Assembly (NCBI GenBank): GCA_046350375.1 | Contig: JAXMAO010000001.1 | Coordinates: forward strand, 124,001 to 188,000 | Length of the DNA: 64,000 nucleotides | From: JAXMAO01 sp046350375 | GTDB taxonomy: Bacteria; Planctomycetota; Phycisphaerae; UBA1845; UTPLA1 | Reading direction: 5' to 3' | Notes under the pieces: generated by a model | What the model was told of the DNA's origin: nothing | The model's input: the letters and a program-made list of their open reading frames with translations, nothing else | The model's database searches: none | In this document: in pieces, positions 45,696 to 54,552 of the stretch | How the letters are laid out: every line of letters begins with the position of its first letter | Position numbering within the stretch: the first letter of the stretch is position 1 | Translations under genes and position numbers: made by a program

Positions 45696-47330
45696 TTGGC
45701 CACCGAATTGATCACCGCCCAGCGTCCCTCGCGCGACAGCGTTCGCGACACGGTCGAGTCGATCATCGTCGCGTTCATCCTGGCGTTCGTTTTCCGCGCG
45801 TTCATCGTCGAGGCGTTCATCATTCCGACCGGGTCGATGGCCCCGTCGCTCTACGGTCAGCACGGTCAGCATCGCTGCTCCAACTGCGGATATACCTACG
45901 CCTACGGGCTGGACGACAGCGCCCTGCGGCAGGAGCTGGCCCTCACCTGCCCCAACTGCGACTGGTATTGCGACCTCGCGGGGCGCGGCCGCCTGCCGCT
46001 GCTCTCCGACAACGGCGATCGCATCCTGGTCCACAAATGGCCCTTCGACCTGGGCCTCTCCTGGCTCGGCCCGCAGCGCTGGTCGGTGATCGTGTTCAAG
46101 AACCCGCTCGACGGCAAGCAGAACTACATCAAGCGGCTCATCGGCCTGCCCAACGAAGTGCTCGAAATCGTCGACGGCGACATCTATGCGGCGCCGCTCG
46201 AAAAGGTGCCCGAGTCGATCCGCGCCAAGCTCCTGTCCAACCCGCTGCTCGAGCATGACCGCGGACTGACTGGCGCCGACACCCACCAGCTCGACCGCCT
46301 GCTGGCGATTCGACGCAAGCCCGCCGCCGCCCAGTCGTCGCTCTGGATGATCCACTACAACCACGACTTCCCGCCCGTCGAGCGGACCGACGAATCGCCC
46401 GTCTGGTCGGCCGCCGGCAGCACCGCCGACACCGGGTGGGAGGCCGCCACGCCGCGCGTCACCTTTGACGGCCGCGACGACCGCGAGCACGAACTGACGC
46501 TGCTCGGCAAGCCCATCGCCGATACCTACGCCTACAACGCCCGCACCATGCGCGGCGACTTCCGCCGCGAGCAGCGCCCCGTCGGCGACGTGCTCGTCCG
46601 CCTGCTGCTCACGCCGCGCGGCGCCGCGGGCAGCTTCTCCATGGCCTTGTCAAAACGCGACGACCAGTTCGTCGCACAGATCGCCGCCAACGGCAAGCTG
46701 ACGCTGACGCGCCGCGGACCGCGGCTGCCGCCCGCCACCGTCGCTGTCGGAGCGATCGATCCGCTCGAGTCCGGCCGGCCGCTGGCGATCGAGTTCGAAA
46801 ACCTCGACTATCGCGTCGCTTTGCGCATCGACGGGCGCGAAGTGCTGCATACCTCCGACGAAGAGTATCGCCCCGACCTGGCCGGCCTGCGCGGGCAGCT
46901 CCGCGGCAGCGATGGCGCCGGCTCGCCCTCGCGGGTCGCGCTGGCGGCCCGCGGCCTGGCCCTTTCAATTCAGCACCTGGCCGTCTATCGCGACGTTTAT
47001 TACCGCAGCGTCCCCACCGAGCCGCCGCCCGACAACCCCTACGCGCTTCAGGGCATTCCCGCGTGGGGCACGGTGAACAATCCCATCCTGCTCCGCGACG
47101 GCGAATACTTCGTCTGCGGCGACAACAGCCCCGCCAGCAAGGACTCGCGCCTCTGGTGGGAAAACGGCGACTTCGTCAAACGCCGCGGCGACGCCTATCA
47201 GCGCGGCACCGTGCCGGCCGACCAGTTGATCGGCCAGGCTTTCTTCGTATATTGGCCCGGCGGGCATCGCCTTGGCGAGCGCGGCCTGCCGGTGATTCCG
47301 AACGTCGGGCGAATGCGCGTCATTCGCTGA
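45696..47330 (+). CDS. lepB: Signal peptidase I with zinc-ribbon and large beta-domain insertions
   Basis: Membrane-bound protease that cleaves signal peptides. TTG 45696 has CCGGAG 7 nt upstream and gives 544 residues, about twice the usual size. One membrane helix lies at 22-42. Catalytic Ser47 is in IPTGSMAPSL, Lys146 in NYIKRLIGLPNE, and the box E motif GDNSPASKDSR is near residue 475. Two insertions stand out. Residues about 53-104, between boxes B and C, carry a zinc ribbon (CSNCGY and CPNCDWYC). Residues about 165-440, between boxes D and E, include a beta-rich domain with MALSKRDDQFVAQI and IDGREVLHTSDEEYR, resembling lectin/laminin-G-like folds. lptB follows on the same strand. Confidence 0.93.
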   Translation: MATELITAQRPSRDSVRDTVESIIVAFILAFVFRAFIVEAFIIPTGSMAPSLYGQHGQHRCSNCGYTYAYGLDDSALRQELALTCPNCDWYCDLAGRGRLPLLSDNGDRILVHKWPFDLGLSWLGPQRWSVIVFKNPLDGKQNYIKRLIGLPNEVLEIVDGDIYAAPLEKVPESIRAKLLSNPLLEHDRGLTGADTHQLDRLLAIRRKPAAAQSSLWMIHYNHDFPPVERTDESPVWSAAGSTADTGWEAATPRVTFDGRDDREHELTLLGKPIADTYAYNARTMRGDFRREQRPVGDVLVRLLLTPRGAAGSFSMALSKRDDQFVAQIAANGKLTLTRRGPRLPPATVAVGAIDPLESGRPLAIEFENLDYRVALRIDGREVLHTSDEEYRPDLAGLRGQLRGSDGAGSPSRVALAARGLALSIQHLAVYRDVYYRSVPTEPPPDNPYALQGIPAWGTVNNPILLRDGEYFVCGDNSPASKDSRLWWENGDFVKRRGDAYQRGTVPADQLIGQAFFVYWPGGHRLGERGLPVIPNVGRMRVIR

Positions 47331-47396
47331 TCGCCATCCGTCGGACCGCAGCCGCCTCCCGGCGGACCTCGGCCCGCCAGTGCAAAGCCCCAATTG

Positions 47397-48185
47397 ATGT
47401 CCAGCGCCCTGCTCGAAGCCCGCGACCTCGTCAAACGCTACGGCGGCCGCACCGTCGTCAACAAGGTCAGCTACTCCGTCGGCCAAGGTGAGATCGTCGG
47501 TCTCCTGGGGCGCAACGGCGCCGGCAAGACTACCAGCTTCCGCATGACCATCGGCATGGTCACCCCCGACGGCGGCAGCGTGCTGTTCGCCGGCAGCGAC
47601 ATCAGCCGCCTGCCGATGTACCGCCGCGCCCAGCGCGGCATCGGCTACCTGTCGCAGGAAAGCAGCGTCTTCGTCCGGCTGACCGTCGAGCAGAACCTGC
47701 TGGCAATCCTGGAACTGGTGGAGGGGCTCTCGCGGGCCGACCGCCTGCGCCGCGCCGGCGAGCTGCTGGACAGCTTCGGCCTGCGGCACGTCGCCCGGCA
47801 GGAAGCCCGCACGCTCTCGGGCGGCGAGCGCCGGAAGCTCGAGATCGCCCGGGCGCTCATCACCGAGCCCAAGCTGATCCTGCTCGACGAGCCGTTTTCG
47901 GGCGTCGATCCGATCGCCGTGCAGGACCTGCAGCGCGACCTGCTGGCGCTCAAGACGCAGCACGGGCTGTCAATCCTGCTGACCGACCACAACGTCCGCG
48001 AGACGCTCTACGTCACCGACCGCAGCTACATCATTCACGAGGGCAAGGTCATCGCGGTCGGCTCCCCGCGCGAGCTCATTAACAACGACCTCGTCCGCCG
48101 CGCCTATCTTGGCTCCACATTCCGCGGCGATGAGTTCGACGCCAGGCCCCCGTTGGCCGGCCAGGCCCCCCCGGCGGCCGAATAA
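47397..48185 (+). CDS. lptB: LPS export ABC transporter ATP-binding protein
   Basis: The 262-residue ATPase that powers extraction of lipopolysaccharide from the inner membrane with LptF, LptG and LptC (not in this window). Motifs: Walker A GRNGAGKTT near residue 40, Q-loop GYLSQESSVF, signature LSGGERRKLEIARAL, Walker B LILLDEPFSGVDPIAV and H-loop LTDHNVRETL. GYLSQE and FSGVDP are characteristic of LptB. The tail (residues about 240-262) is Pro/Ala-rich. ATG 47397 follows the signal peptidase stop by 66 bp, so cotranscription is likely. Confidence 0.93.
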   Translation: MSSALLEARDLVKRYGGRTVVNKVSYSVGQGEIVGLLGRNGAGKTTSFRMTIGMVTPDGGSVLFAGSDISRLPMYRRAQRGIGYLSQESSVFVRLTVEQNLLAILELVEGLSRADRLRRAGELLDSFGLRHVARQEARTLSGGERRKLEIARALITEPKLILLDEPFSGVDPIAVQDLQRDLLALKTQHGLSILLTDHNVRETLYVTDRSYIIHEGKVIAVGSPRELINNDLVRRAYLGSTFRGDEFDARPPLAGQAPPAAE

Positions 48186-48266
48186 ACGCCACTTCACTCG
48201 TTGCTCGAATGGCTTTCCGCCAGCCGCGCTGCAAGTACGTCTTGAGCGAACGCCCTTCCCGGAGCG

Positions 48267-48301
48267 AAAAAAAAAAACGCCGCGGCACGGGGCCGCGGCG
48301 T
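48267..48301 (-). terminator. Intrinsic terminator of the PEP-CTERM gene
   Basis: A perfect 10-bp inverted repeat (ACGCCGCGGC at 48277-48286, GCCGCGGCGT at 48292-48301) with a 5-nt loop. Read on the minus strand it is followed by eleven T, 32 bp past the stop at 48333. It may also serve the convergent lptB transcript less well. Confidence 0.9.
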
Positions 48302-48332
48302 CTTGAGTTTGCGATTCGTACTCGACCGACGC

Positions 48333-49121
48333 TTACTTGCGGCGGCGGAGGATCGGGAGCAGACCGAGGCTCAACAGGCTCATCGTCATCGGCTCGGGGA
48401 CCTTGTTGACGACGATCGTCAGCTCGATCTTGTCCTGGATGCCGGTGCCGGTTGCGCCGTTGCCGAACGCGATGCCGACCACGCCGTTCCAGTTGCCATT
48501 GCCGAAGAACGACAGCGGCAGCGCGCCCGGAGCACCGAACACCCCGCTGGTCGCGACGCGAACCGACCCGGACACGACCGGGACTGTCGCCAGACCATTC
48601 CACAGGAGCGGATCAGCGCCGCCCAGCGAGGCCGGCAGACCCAGTCCGATGCCGAAGCCGCCGCTCGTCGCAGCGACGCCACCCAACGTGAAACCCGACG
48701 GCCACAGGTCGCCCGGGCCACCGGCCGGAAGCGTACCCATGACGGTGATGACCAGTGTGGACTGCCCCGCCGCCGGCGAATTCAACGTCAACGACTCGTT
48801 GACCATGCGAATAACGCCGCCAGCCGCTGCCACGTAGTCGTTAATCAGCTCGCCGGCCAGATCGTAAGCAACGATGTCGTCGCGAACCGGCGGGGCCGAC
48901 GGCTCAAGCAGGCCCAGCGAGCCGGCCGCGGTCGCAACGCCAGTGTAGACGTTGTACGTGTCGGTCGCGCCAGGAACTTCCGGCCCGCCGATCTCGTACG
49001 GAATCTTCGTGCCATCGAGCTCATATACGCCCGGACCGGCCAGCGTGACATCGTACAACTGGCCGAAAGCCGGAACTGCGAACAGGGAGACAACCGAGAC
49101 GATTCCCAACAACCGCTTCAT
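48333..49121 (-). CDS. PEP-CTERM sorting domain protein
   Basis: A 262-residue exported protein. The signal peptide is MKRLLGIVSVVSLFAVPAFG; ATG 49121 is preceded by AGGAGGAGC. The mature region is rich in Gly, Val and Thr and probably beta-structured (YDVTLAGPGVYELDG, LVITVMGTLPAGGPGDLW). The C-terminus, VPEPMTMSLLSLGLLPILRRRK, is a textbook PEP-CTERM signal. The domain identity of the body is unknown. It has its own terminator and a relatively AT-rich 5' region, so it is a stand-alone, probably well-expressed surface protein gene. Confidence 0.88.
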   Translation of the reverse strand: MKRLLGIVSVVSLFAVPAFGQLYDVTLAGPGVYELDGTKIPYEIGGPEVPGATDTYNVYTGVATAAGSLGLLEPSAPPVRDDIVAYDLAGELINDYVAAAGGVIRMVNESLTLNSPAAGQSTLVITVMGTLPAGGPGDLWPSGFTLGGVAATSGGFGIGLGLPASLGGADPLLWNGLATVPVVSGSVRVATSGVFGAPGALPLSFFGNGNWNGVVGIAFGNGATGTGIQDKIELTIVVNKVPEPMTMSLLSLGLLPILRRRK

Positions 49122-49479
49122 ACGCTCCTCCTACTTGCTCCGCGCAGCCAGAACGGCCGTGCAGATGCCTGATCCTCTTGCGGACTGAGATTCACTCCTC
49201 CAATGTCTAGGTTACCACAAACGCCATCCGGAATTCAAGACCCAATGTCGCAACTTCAACAAGCCTACTTAGCGCAAATCGAACAAATCGAGAGTCCGCA
49301 GAAACGTGCCATAACATGTTGAAAACTATTGTGTTAGTGCAGGCATTTCGGCCGGCTCCCCGGCCCGGATGGCGCGCAACTTCCGCGACAACCGCAGAAC
49401 CCGAAAAATGACAACTGTGTGAGCGCGCGCAGGCGTGTCGCAAACGCGATCCGGCCCGTCCCCCCGAACTGGCGCCCGG
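49122..49479. other. Intergenic region, comparatively AT-rich, upstream of the PEP-CTERM gene
   Basis: No gene is seen. About 49205-49345 is markedly less GC-rich than the rest of the window. TTGAAT and TTGTTC-like -35 matches exist on the minus strand but none pairs with a good -10, so I do not place a promoter. This leader of up to 300 nt could hold regulatory RNA structure. Confidence 0.35.
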
Positions 49480-51204
49480 CTATTCCGGCAGCCGCCCCAG
49501 CTCGCTGGTCAGCTCGCGCATCAGCGGCTCCACCGCACCGGCCGAAAAATCGAGCCGCGCCCCGGCCGTCGCAAACAACTGCGGCAGGGGCACGCTTCCG
49601 CCCAGCGCGAGCCCGGCGCGATACGCCTGTACCGCCGCCTGCCGGTCGCGCCGCGCATTGCACCACACCGCCAGCGCGCCCAGCTGCGCGATGCCGTACT
49701 CGACGTAATACATCGGCACCGTGAACGGATGCAGTTGCCGCTGCCACTGCGCCGCCAGCGCGTCGTCGTGGCCGGCATACTCCTCGAGTCCGCCGAACCG
49801 CCGCCGCAGCTCTAGCCACGCCGCCGTCCGTTCGCCGCGCGTGTGCCGCGGATGACGATAAACCCAATGCTGAAAACCGTCGATCGTCGCCATCCACGGG
49901 AAAAACGTCACGATCCCCTCGAACTGCTGCCGACGGGCCCGGTCGTGGTCGGCCGGCGAATAGAACTCGTCCAGCGCGTCCAGCGCCAGCAGCTCCATCG
50001 CCATCGACGCCACCTCGCAGAACTCGATCGGCGCCGAGCGATAGCCGCACAGCGGCTCGTTCCGCGTCGCAAACGCGTGAAACGCGTGACCGCCTTCGTG
50101 CAGCAGCGTCTCCACGTCGCGATGGACCCCCACCGCGTTCATGAAGATGAACGGCAGCCGCCGCAGCTCAAACGTCGTCATGTAGCCGCCCGGCGCCTTG
50201 CCCTTGCGGCTCGACAGGTCCAGCAGCGACTCGCGCCGCATCACCTCGAACTGCTCGCCAAACGCCCGGTCCACGCGGCCAAACGCCCGGCCGCATCCGG
50301 CAATCAGCGCGTCGGCCGTCTCGAACGGCCGCAGCGGCGGACGCGACCGCGGATCGACCGCCAGGTCCCACGGGCGCAGCGCCGTCAGGCTCAGCCGCTT
50401 GCGCCGCGCCGCGTGCATCGCCCGCAGCGCCGGCACGCACACCCGCTCGACCGTGGCGTGAAATCGCTCGCAGTCGGCCGGCGAATAGTCGAACCGCTCC
50501 ATGTCGCGGAAGGCGAACTCGATGTAGTCGGCGCAGTCGGCGTTGCGCGCCATCTGGTGCCGCACCGCCACCATCGCGTCGAACACCTCGTCGAGCGACC
50601 CGCGGTCGCGCAGCCGCCGCTCCCACACCGCCTCCCACGCCGCCTGCCGCCGCGCGCGGTCCGGCAGCTCGAGCTCGCGATTGGCCTGGTCCAGCGTCTG
50701 CTCCTGCCCGTCGAGCATCACCGTCATCGCGCCGGCGATCTTCTGAAACTGCGTCCGCAGTCGCTCATCCTCGGTGGCCAGCCGGACGTTCTCCTCGCGA
50801 TACAGCGCCACGCGATTGCGAATCCGGCGCAGCAGCACGCCGTAGCGCGCCTGCGGCAGCTCCGCCGTGGCCGGCGCGGCGACCAGCTTGCGGTCGAGCT
50901 CGTTCCACGCCACCCGTGCCTTCGGCTGCACCGCTTCGATGAACTTCAGATAGGCCTGCTCACGTGCCGCGTCGTCCGTCTGGCACGTCATGGCCACTTC
51001 GCGAACATTGCGGGCCTCCTCCAGCCCGGCCTGCAGCTCCGAGCCATCCAGCAGCCACTCTTCGACCGCTCCCACGCTCGACAGCGGCCGGCGACGCAGC
51101 TCGTCGAAATAGGGCGCTGCCGCCGACCAGTCGCCCAGGTCGGCGTCGGGTCGGAGGAATCGTCGCGGCGGCGGTGTGGCGTCGAAGGATTGCTCACGGG
51201 ACAT
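49480..51204 (-). CDS. pepF: M3-family oligoendopeptidase (PepF-like)
   Basis: A 574-residue zinc metallopeptidase of the oligoendopeptidase F group. The active site HEGGHAFHAF begins at His369 (two His and Glu of HExxH), and the third ligand Glu lies in PIEFCEVASMAMELL. Substrate-loop YYVEYGIAQLGALAVW near the C-terminus is typical of M3. The N-terminal half is the helical lid domain. ATG 51204 (MSREQSF) is the first sensible start; longer forms add a Cys/Arg-rich leader. Family role: cytoplasmic degradation of short peptides, including signal peptides. Confidence 0.93.
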   Translation of the reverse strand: MSREQSFDATPPPRRFLRPDADLGDWSAAAPYFDELRRRPLSSVGAVEEWLLDGSELQAGLEEARNVREVAMTCQTDDAAREQAYLKFIEAVQPKARVAWNELDRKLVAAPATAELPQARYGVLLRRIRNRVALYREENVRLATEDERLRTQFQKIAGAMTVMLDGQEQTLDQANRELELPDRARRQAAWEAVWERRLRDRGSLDEVFDAMVAVRHQMARNADCADYIEFAFRDMERFDYSPADCERFHATVERVCVPALRAMHAARRKRLSLTALRPWDLAVDPRSRPPLRPFETADALIAGCGRAFGRVDRAFGEQFEVMRRESLLDLSSRKGKAPGGYMTTFELRRLPFIFMNAVGVHRDVETLLHEGGHAFHAFATRNEPLCGYRSAPIEFCEVASMAMELLALDALDEFYSPADHDRARRQQFEGIVTFFPWMATIDGFQHWVYRHPRHTRGERTAAWLELRRRFGGLEEYAGHDDALAAQWQRQLHPFTVPMYYVEYGIAQLGALAVWCNARRDRQAAVQAYRAGLALGGSVPLPQLFATAGARLDFSAGAVEPLMRELTSELGRLPE

Positions 51205-51665
51205 GGAGGCCTCGATTCGCGCGGCGGCGTGTGCCTGCCCAGTATCTAAAGGGTTGTCAATCCGCTGATTGCGTCGCGCAGAAGATCGGCGGCGCTGCGG
51301 GCTGCAATTTAGTAAAAAGGCGTGCGGCACCCTGTGTTGTTTGGCGCGGTCAAAGGGTGCCGCAGCGAGTGGAAGCTCTGAATTCTATCACTCAATCTCG
51401 GCCGAATCCGGCGCGAGCGAGAATGCGGTTCTCAAAGAATTCGCAAAATCCTCCCCCGGCAGCAAACCCCGTGGCTGCCGGCGACTGTTCGGTTTCCGTC
51501 TGAATTCGGAACAGCCTTAACTTCAATTCGGCGGGTAGCTTACGGCCCAGTATTCCACTGGCCCGCAAATTATCCATATTCATCCTAGCAGCCTTGCGAA
51601 AAAAAGCAATAGCCAGGTTGTGAATTCTCTGTGCAGAATTCGGCCCCCCCGATCGGCCGTCTCCG
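51205..51665. other. Intergenic stretch with a long hairpin
   Basis: No supported gene. It holds the inverted repeat GCGGCACCCT (51324-51333) / AGGGTGCCGC (51354-51363) with a 20-nt loop and many short AT-rich segments. TTGACA on the minus strand at about 51259-51254 lacks a matching -10. Confidence 0.4.
51324..51363. repeat. 10-bp inverted repeat
   Basis: Perfect 10-bp arms around a 20-nt loop in a gene-free stretch. There is no U-run on either side, so a terminator is unlikely; it may be another palindromic intergenic element. Confidence 0.55.
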
Positions 51666-52103
51666 TCAGACCCGCCCGTACATGTACTCATGCAGGTAGT
51701 GGATTGTCTCCTGCTGGTCCACCACCTCGCGCGCCAGAATGTCGCCGATCGAGATCATCCCCACCAGCCGCCCCTGCTCGATTACCGGCAGATGCCGCAC
51801 CCGGTCGCGTGTCATGACCGCCCGACACTCGCTCAGCTTCGTCTCGGGCGTCGCGCAGGCCACCGTCTGCGTCATCACTTCGCGCAGCCGCGTCAGGTGC
51901 GCGTCCTTCTCGGCCGCCACCACGCGGTTCAACAGGTCGCGCTCGGTGAAGATGCCGCGGATGGTCTCGCCATCCACCACCAGCACCGAGCCGATCTTGT
52001 TGTCAACCATCATCCGGGCGGCCGTGGCGACCGAAGTCTCCGGCGCCGCCGTCACGACGCCGTGCGTTCGCTTGTTGTTCAACACTTCCTGAACTGTCGG
52101 CAT
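51666..52103 (-). CDS. CBS-domain pair protein
   Basis: A 145-residue protein made almost entirely of two CBS domains: first about 10-65 (VVTAAPETSVATAARMMVDNKIGSVLVV core, GIFTERDLLNRVV), second about 75-135 (ACATPETKLSECRAVMTRDRVRHLPVIE core, GMISIGDILAREV). Stand-alone CBS pairs bind adenine nucleotides and act as energy sensors. The terminal YLHEYMYGRV is common in such bacterial proteins. No partner gene is evident; it stands alone with 221 bp of non-coding DNA upstream. Confidence 0.9.
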   Translation of the reverse strand: MPTVQEVLNNKRTHGVVTAAPETSVATAARMMVDNKIGSVLVVDGETIRGIFTERDLLNRVVAAEKDAHLTRLREVMTQTVACATPETKLSECRAVMTRDRVRHLPVIEQGRLVGMISIGDILAREVVDQQETIHYLHEYMYGRV

Positions 52104-52324
52104 GGGGCACCTCAGATGCGAAGTACCGCGAAATGACTATTGGGTTGATTTTAGCCTGCGTCGCGCCGCAGGAAAGAGTTTTCTGCCGCGATTGCCGCCG
52201 GACTTCGTGAAAAAAGGCACGTTCTTGTGGACATTGTGTGGAGAATGACTCGCACTGACGGGCCGCGAAGGCCCGGAAATCCGGCTCCGCCGCCGCGCGG
52301 GCCGCACCCGCTGCCGCCCGGCGC

Positions 52325-53800
52325 CTACGTCGCGCAGACCCCCGGCGTCCGGCGATGCCAGTCGGTCTGCCGCTGATATGCCGCCGCAATCGCCAGCAGC
52401 GTCTCTTCGTCGAAGTGTTGCCCCAGAATCTGCAAGCCGATCGGCAGGCCGCCGCTCGTAAGCCCCGCGGGAATCGAGACGCCCGGCACTCCCGCCAGGT
52501 TGGCCGAGACGGTGTAGATGTCGGCCAGGTACATCTCCAGCGGGTTGGAAGACTTTTCCCCCAGTCGAAACGCCGGGGTCGGCGCGGCCGGGCCGGCGAT
52601 CACGTCGCACTGCTCGAACGCGGCGATGAAGTCGTCGCGGATTCGCGTGCGAACCTTGAGCGCCTGCCGATAGTACGCGTCGTAATAGCCGCTCGACAGG
52701 GCATAGGTGCCGAGCATGATCCGCCGTTTGACCTCGTCGCCAAACCCCTCGGCGCGCGACCGGGTATAGACGCTGACGTAGTCCCCGCCGCGCTGCGATG
52801 GCCGTAGTGCACGCCGTCGTATCGCGGCAGGTTGCTCGACGCCTCGGCCGTGCAGACGATGTAATAGCACGCCACGCACGCCCGCGTGTGCGGCAGCGTC
52901 ACCTCGACCGGCGTCGCGCTTGAAGCCTCTGCAACTCGGCCACGGCCGCCTGCCGCGCTTCCGCCACCTCGGGCAGCAGGCCGTCGCCGAAGAACTCCTT
53001 CGGCAGGCCGATCCACCCAGCCCAGTGATCGGCCGATCACAAGCCGCGGAATAGTCCGGCACGGTCGATCGACGCTGGTCGAGTCGCGGCTCGTCGCGAC
53101 CGGCGATGATCGACAGCAGCAGCGCTGAGTCCCGCGCGTCGGTCGCCAGCGGGCCGATCTGGTCGAGGCTGCTCGCGAACGCGACCAGGCCATAGCGCGG
53201 ACGCGCTCCGTAGGTCGGCTTCAGGCCGCACACGCCGCACATCGACGCCGGCTGGCGCACCGATCCGCCGGTGTCCGACCCCAGCGCCAGCGGCACGACC
53301 CGCGCCGCGACCGCGGCCGCCGAGCCGCCCGACGAGCCGCCCGGAACGCGCTCGACGTCCCACGGATTGCGGACCGGCGTCACGCCGCTGTTTTCGGTCG
53401 AGCTGCCCATCGCGAATTCGTCGAGGTTGGTCTTGGCGACGACCACGCCGCCGGCGGCCTCGATCCGCTCCACGACGTCGGCGTCGTACGGCGGCCGGAA
53501 ACCGGCCAGAATCCGCGAGGCGCAGGTCGTCGGGGCGAACGTTGTGCAGAGGTTGTCCTTGATGACGATCGGCACCCCCGCCAGCGGGCCGAGCCGCTCG
53601 CCGCGCGCCAGCCGCTCGTCGAGCGCCTGCGCCTTGGACAGGGCGTCATCGCGGCAGACGTGCAGCGCAAATCGCAGCGCCGGCTCGATCGCGTCGATGC
53701 GGGCCAGCGCGGCCGACACCTCGGCGACGGCGCTGCTGCGCCGCTCGCGGACCGCGTCGCGGATGGCGTGCGCCGGGCTGGGTTTAGAGGAAGCGCTCAT
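52325..53800 (-). CDS. gatA: Glu-tRNA(Gln)/Asp-tRNA(Asn) amidotransferase subunit A, with a frame-disturbed middle
   Basis: Catalytic subunit of GatCAB, which amidates misacylated tRNA. The frame is open for 491 codons. The amidase triad is intact: Lys in VIKDNLCT, cis-Ser and Ser in GGSSGGSAAAV, with GSDTGGSVRQPA. The region 52790-53020 does not look like GatA in this frame (Arg/Ser-rich), whereas IGLPKEFFGDGLLPEVAEA and PHTRACVACYYIVCTAEASS appear there in the other two frames. Three indels that together restore the frame therefore occurred, or the sequence has errors. The C-terminal part (YVSVYTRSRAEGFGDEV onward) is normal. Follows gatC after 15 bp. Confidence 0.85.
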   Translation of the reverse strand: MSASSKPSPAHAIRDAVRERRSSAVAEVSAALARIDAIEPALRFALHVCRDDALSKAQALDERLARGERLGPLAGVPIVIKDNLCTTFAPTTCASRILAGFRPPYDADVVERIEAAGGVVVAKTNLDEFAMGSSTENSGVTPVRNPWDVERVPGGSSGGSAAAVAARVVPLALGSDTGGSVRQPASMCGVCGLKPTYGARPRYGLVAFASSLDQIGPLATDARDSALLLSIIAGRDEPRLDQRRSTVPDYSAACDRPITGLGGSACRRSSSATACCPRWRKRGRRPWPSCRGFKRDAGRGDAAAHAGVRGVLLHRLHGRGVEQPAAIRRRALRPSQRGGDYVSVYTRSRAEGFGDEVKRRIMLGTYALSSGYYDAYYRQALKVRTRIRDDFIAAFEQCDVIAGPAAPTPAFRLGEKSSNPLEMYLADIYTVSANLAGVPGVSIPAGLTSGGLPIGLQILGQHFDEETLLAIAAAYQRQTDWHRRTPGVCAT

Positions 53801-53815
53801 CGGTCGTGCGCCTCG

Positions 53816-54121
53816 TCAGGCATCCTGCTGGTCGAGAACCTTGGGCAGCGCGAAGTAGCCGCTCTCGGCGCGCGGGGCGTTGGACAGCGCCGCCGCGGCG
53901 CCCAGCGGCGTGCGCGGCTCGTCGTCGCGCCACACGTTGGAGACCTCGAGCGGATGGGCGGTCGGCACGACCTCGGCCGTGTCGATGGTGGATAGTTGAT
54001 CCATGTAGGCGACCACCTCGGCCAGCTCGCGCGTGTAGCGCGCCACCTCGGCGTCGCTCAATTCCAGCCGGGCCAGCCTGGCGATGTGGCGGACGACCTG
54101 TTCGTCGATGGGGGCGGACAC
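53816..54121 (-). CDS. gatC: Amidotransferase subunit C
   Basis: A 101-residue subunit that helps GatA fold and join GatB. Typical features: VRHIARLARLELSD, ELAEVVAYMDQLSTIDT, VVPTAHPL and WRDDEP. The start is GTG 54121; a longer open frame upstream overlaps rpmB and is not coding. It lies 17 bp after rpmB and 15 bp before gatA, so the three form one operon; gatB is elsewhere. Confidence 0.92.
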   Translation of the reverse strand: MSAPIDEQVVRHIARLARLELSDAEVARYTRELAEVVAYMDQLSTIDTAEVVPTAHPLEVSNVWRDDEPRTPLGAAAALSNAPRAESGYFALPKVLDQQDA

Positions 54122-54138
54122 GCAGCGGGCCGCGGCGG

Positions 54139-54408
54139 CTAGGCGCCGCTCTCGGCCTCGGCGGGCTTCCAGGTGCGCTTCAGCGGCTTGACCACCAGCC
54201 CCATGCGGATCGCCTTGGTCGAAACGCGAACCCGCTGCACCTTGCCGCCGATGACCGCGCGGACGCGCTGCAGGTTGGGCTTGAAGGTGCGGCGCGTGAT
54301 GCCGGTGGTCTTGCGGCCGACGCCGCCCAGGTATTTCGCCTTGCCGCGCCGGGCAACGGCATTGCCAAAGACGGTCTTCTTCTTCGTAAAGTGACACACC
54401 GCAGGCAT
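54139..54408 (-). CDS. rpmB: 50S ribosomal protein L28
   Basis: An 89-residue bL28. It begins MPAVCHFTKKKTVFGNAVA and carries the family core RGKAKYLGGVGRKTTGITRR, RRTFKPNLQRVRA and RVSTKAIRMGLVVKPLKRTW. The first segment lacks the zinc Cys pairs of some bL28 forms. ATG 54408 is preceded by GCGAGG. It has a near-consensus promoter at 54460-54487 and heads the rpmB-gatC-gatA operon. Confidence 0.95.
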   Translation of the reverse strand: MPAVCHFTKKKTVFGNAVARRGKAKYLGGVGRKTTGITRRTFKPNLQRVRAVIGGKVQRVRVSTKAIRMGLVVKPLKRTWKPAEAESGA

Positions 54409-54459
54409 GACGCACCTCGCAACCCGGTGGCCCGTCTCCGGGCGTTGGCCGAACGGTGC

Positions 54460-54487
54460 ACTATACGGCCGTTGGTGTTATTTTCAA
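54460..54487 (-). promoter_or_regulatory. Strong sigma70-type promoter of rpmB-gatC-gatA
   Basis: Minus strand: TTGAAA (54487-54482), 16-bp spacer, TATAGT (54465-54460). Predicted leader about 45 nt. Confidence 0.65.
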
Positions 54488-54552
54488 GCCGTGCGCCGCC
54501 CGGGCCGCGGCAATGAACCGGCCTTCCCGGCGTTAGGCAGGACGGATCGGAC

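Noticed and set aside
51392..51691. 99-codon minus-strand frame between the M3 peptidase and the CBS protein
   Set aside because: No ribosome site, no recognisable domain, and atypical composition; treated as non-coding.
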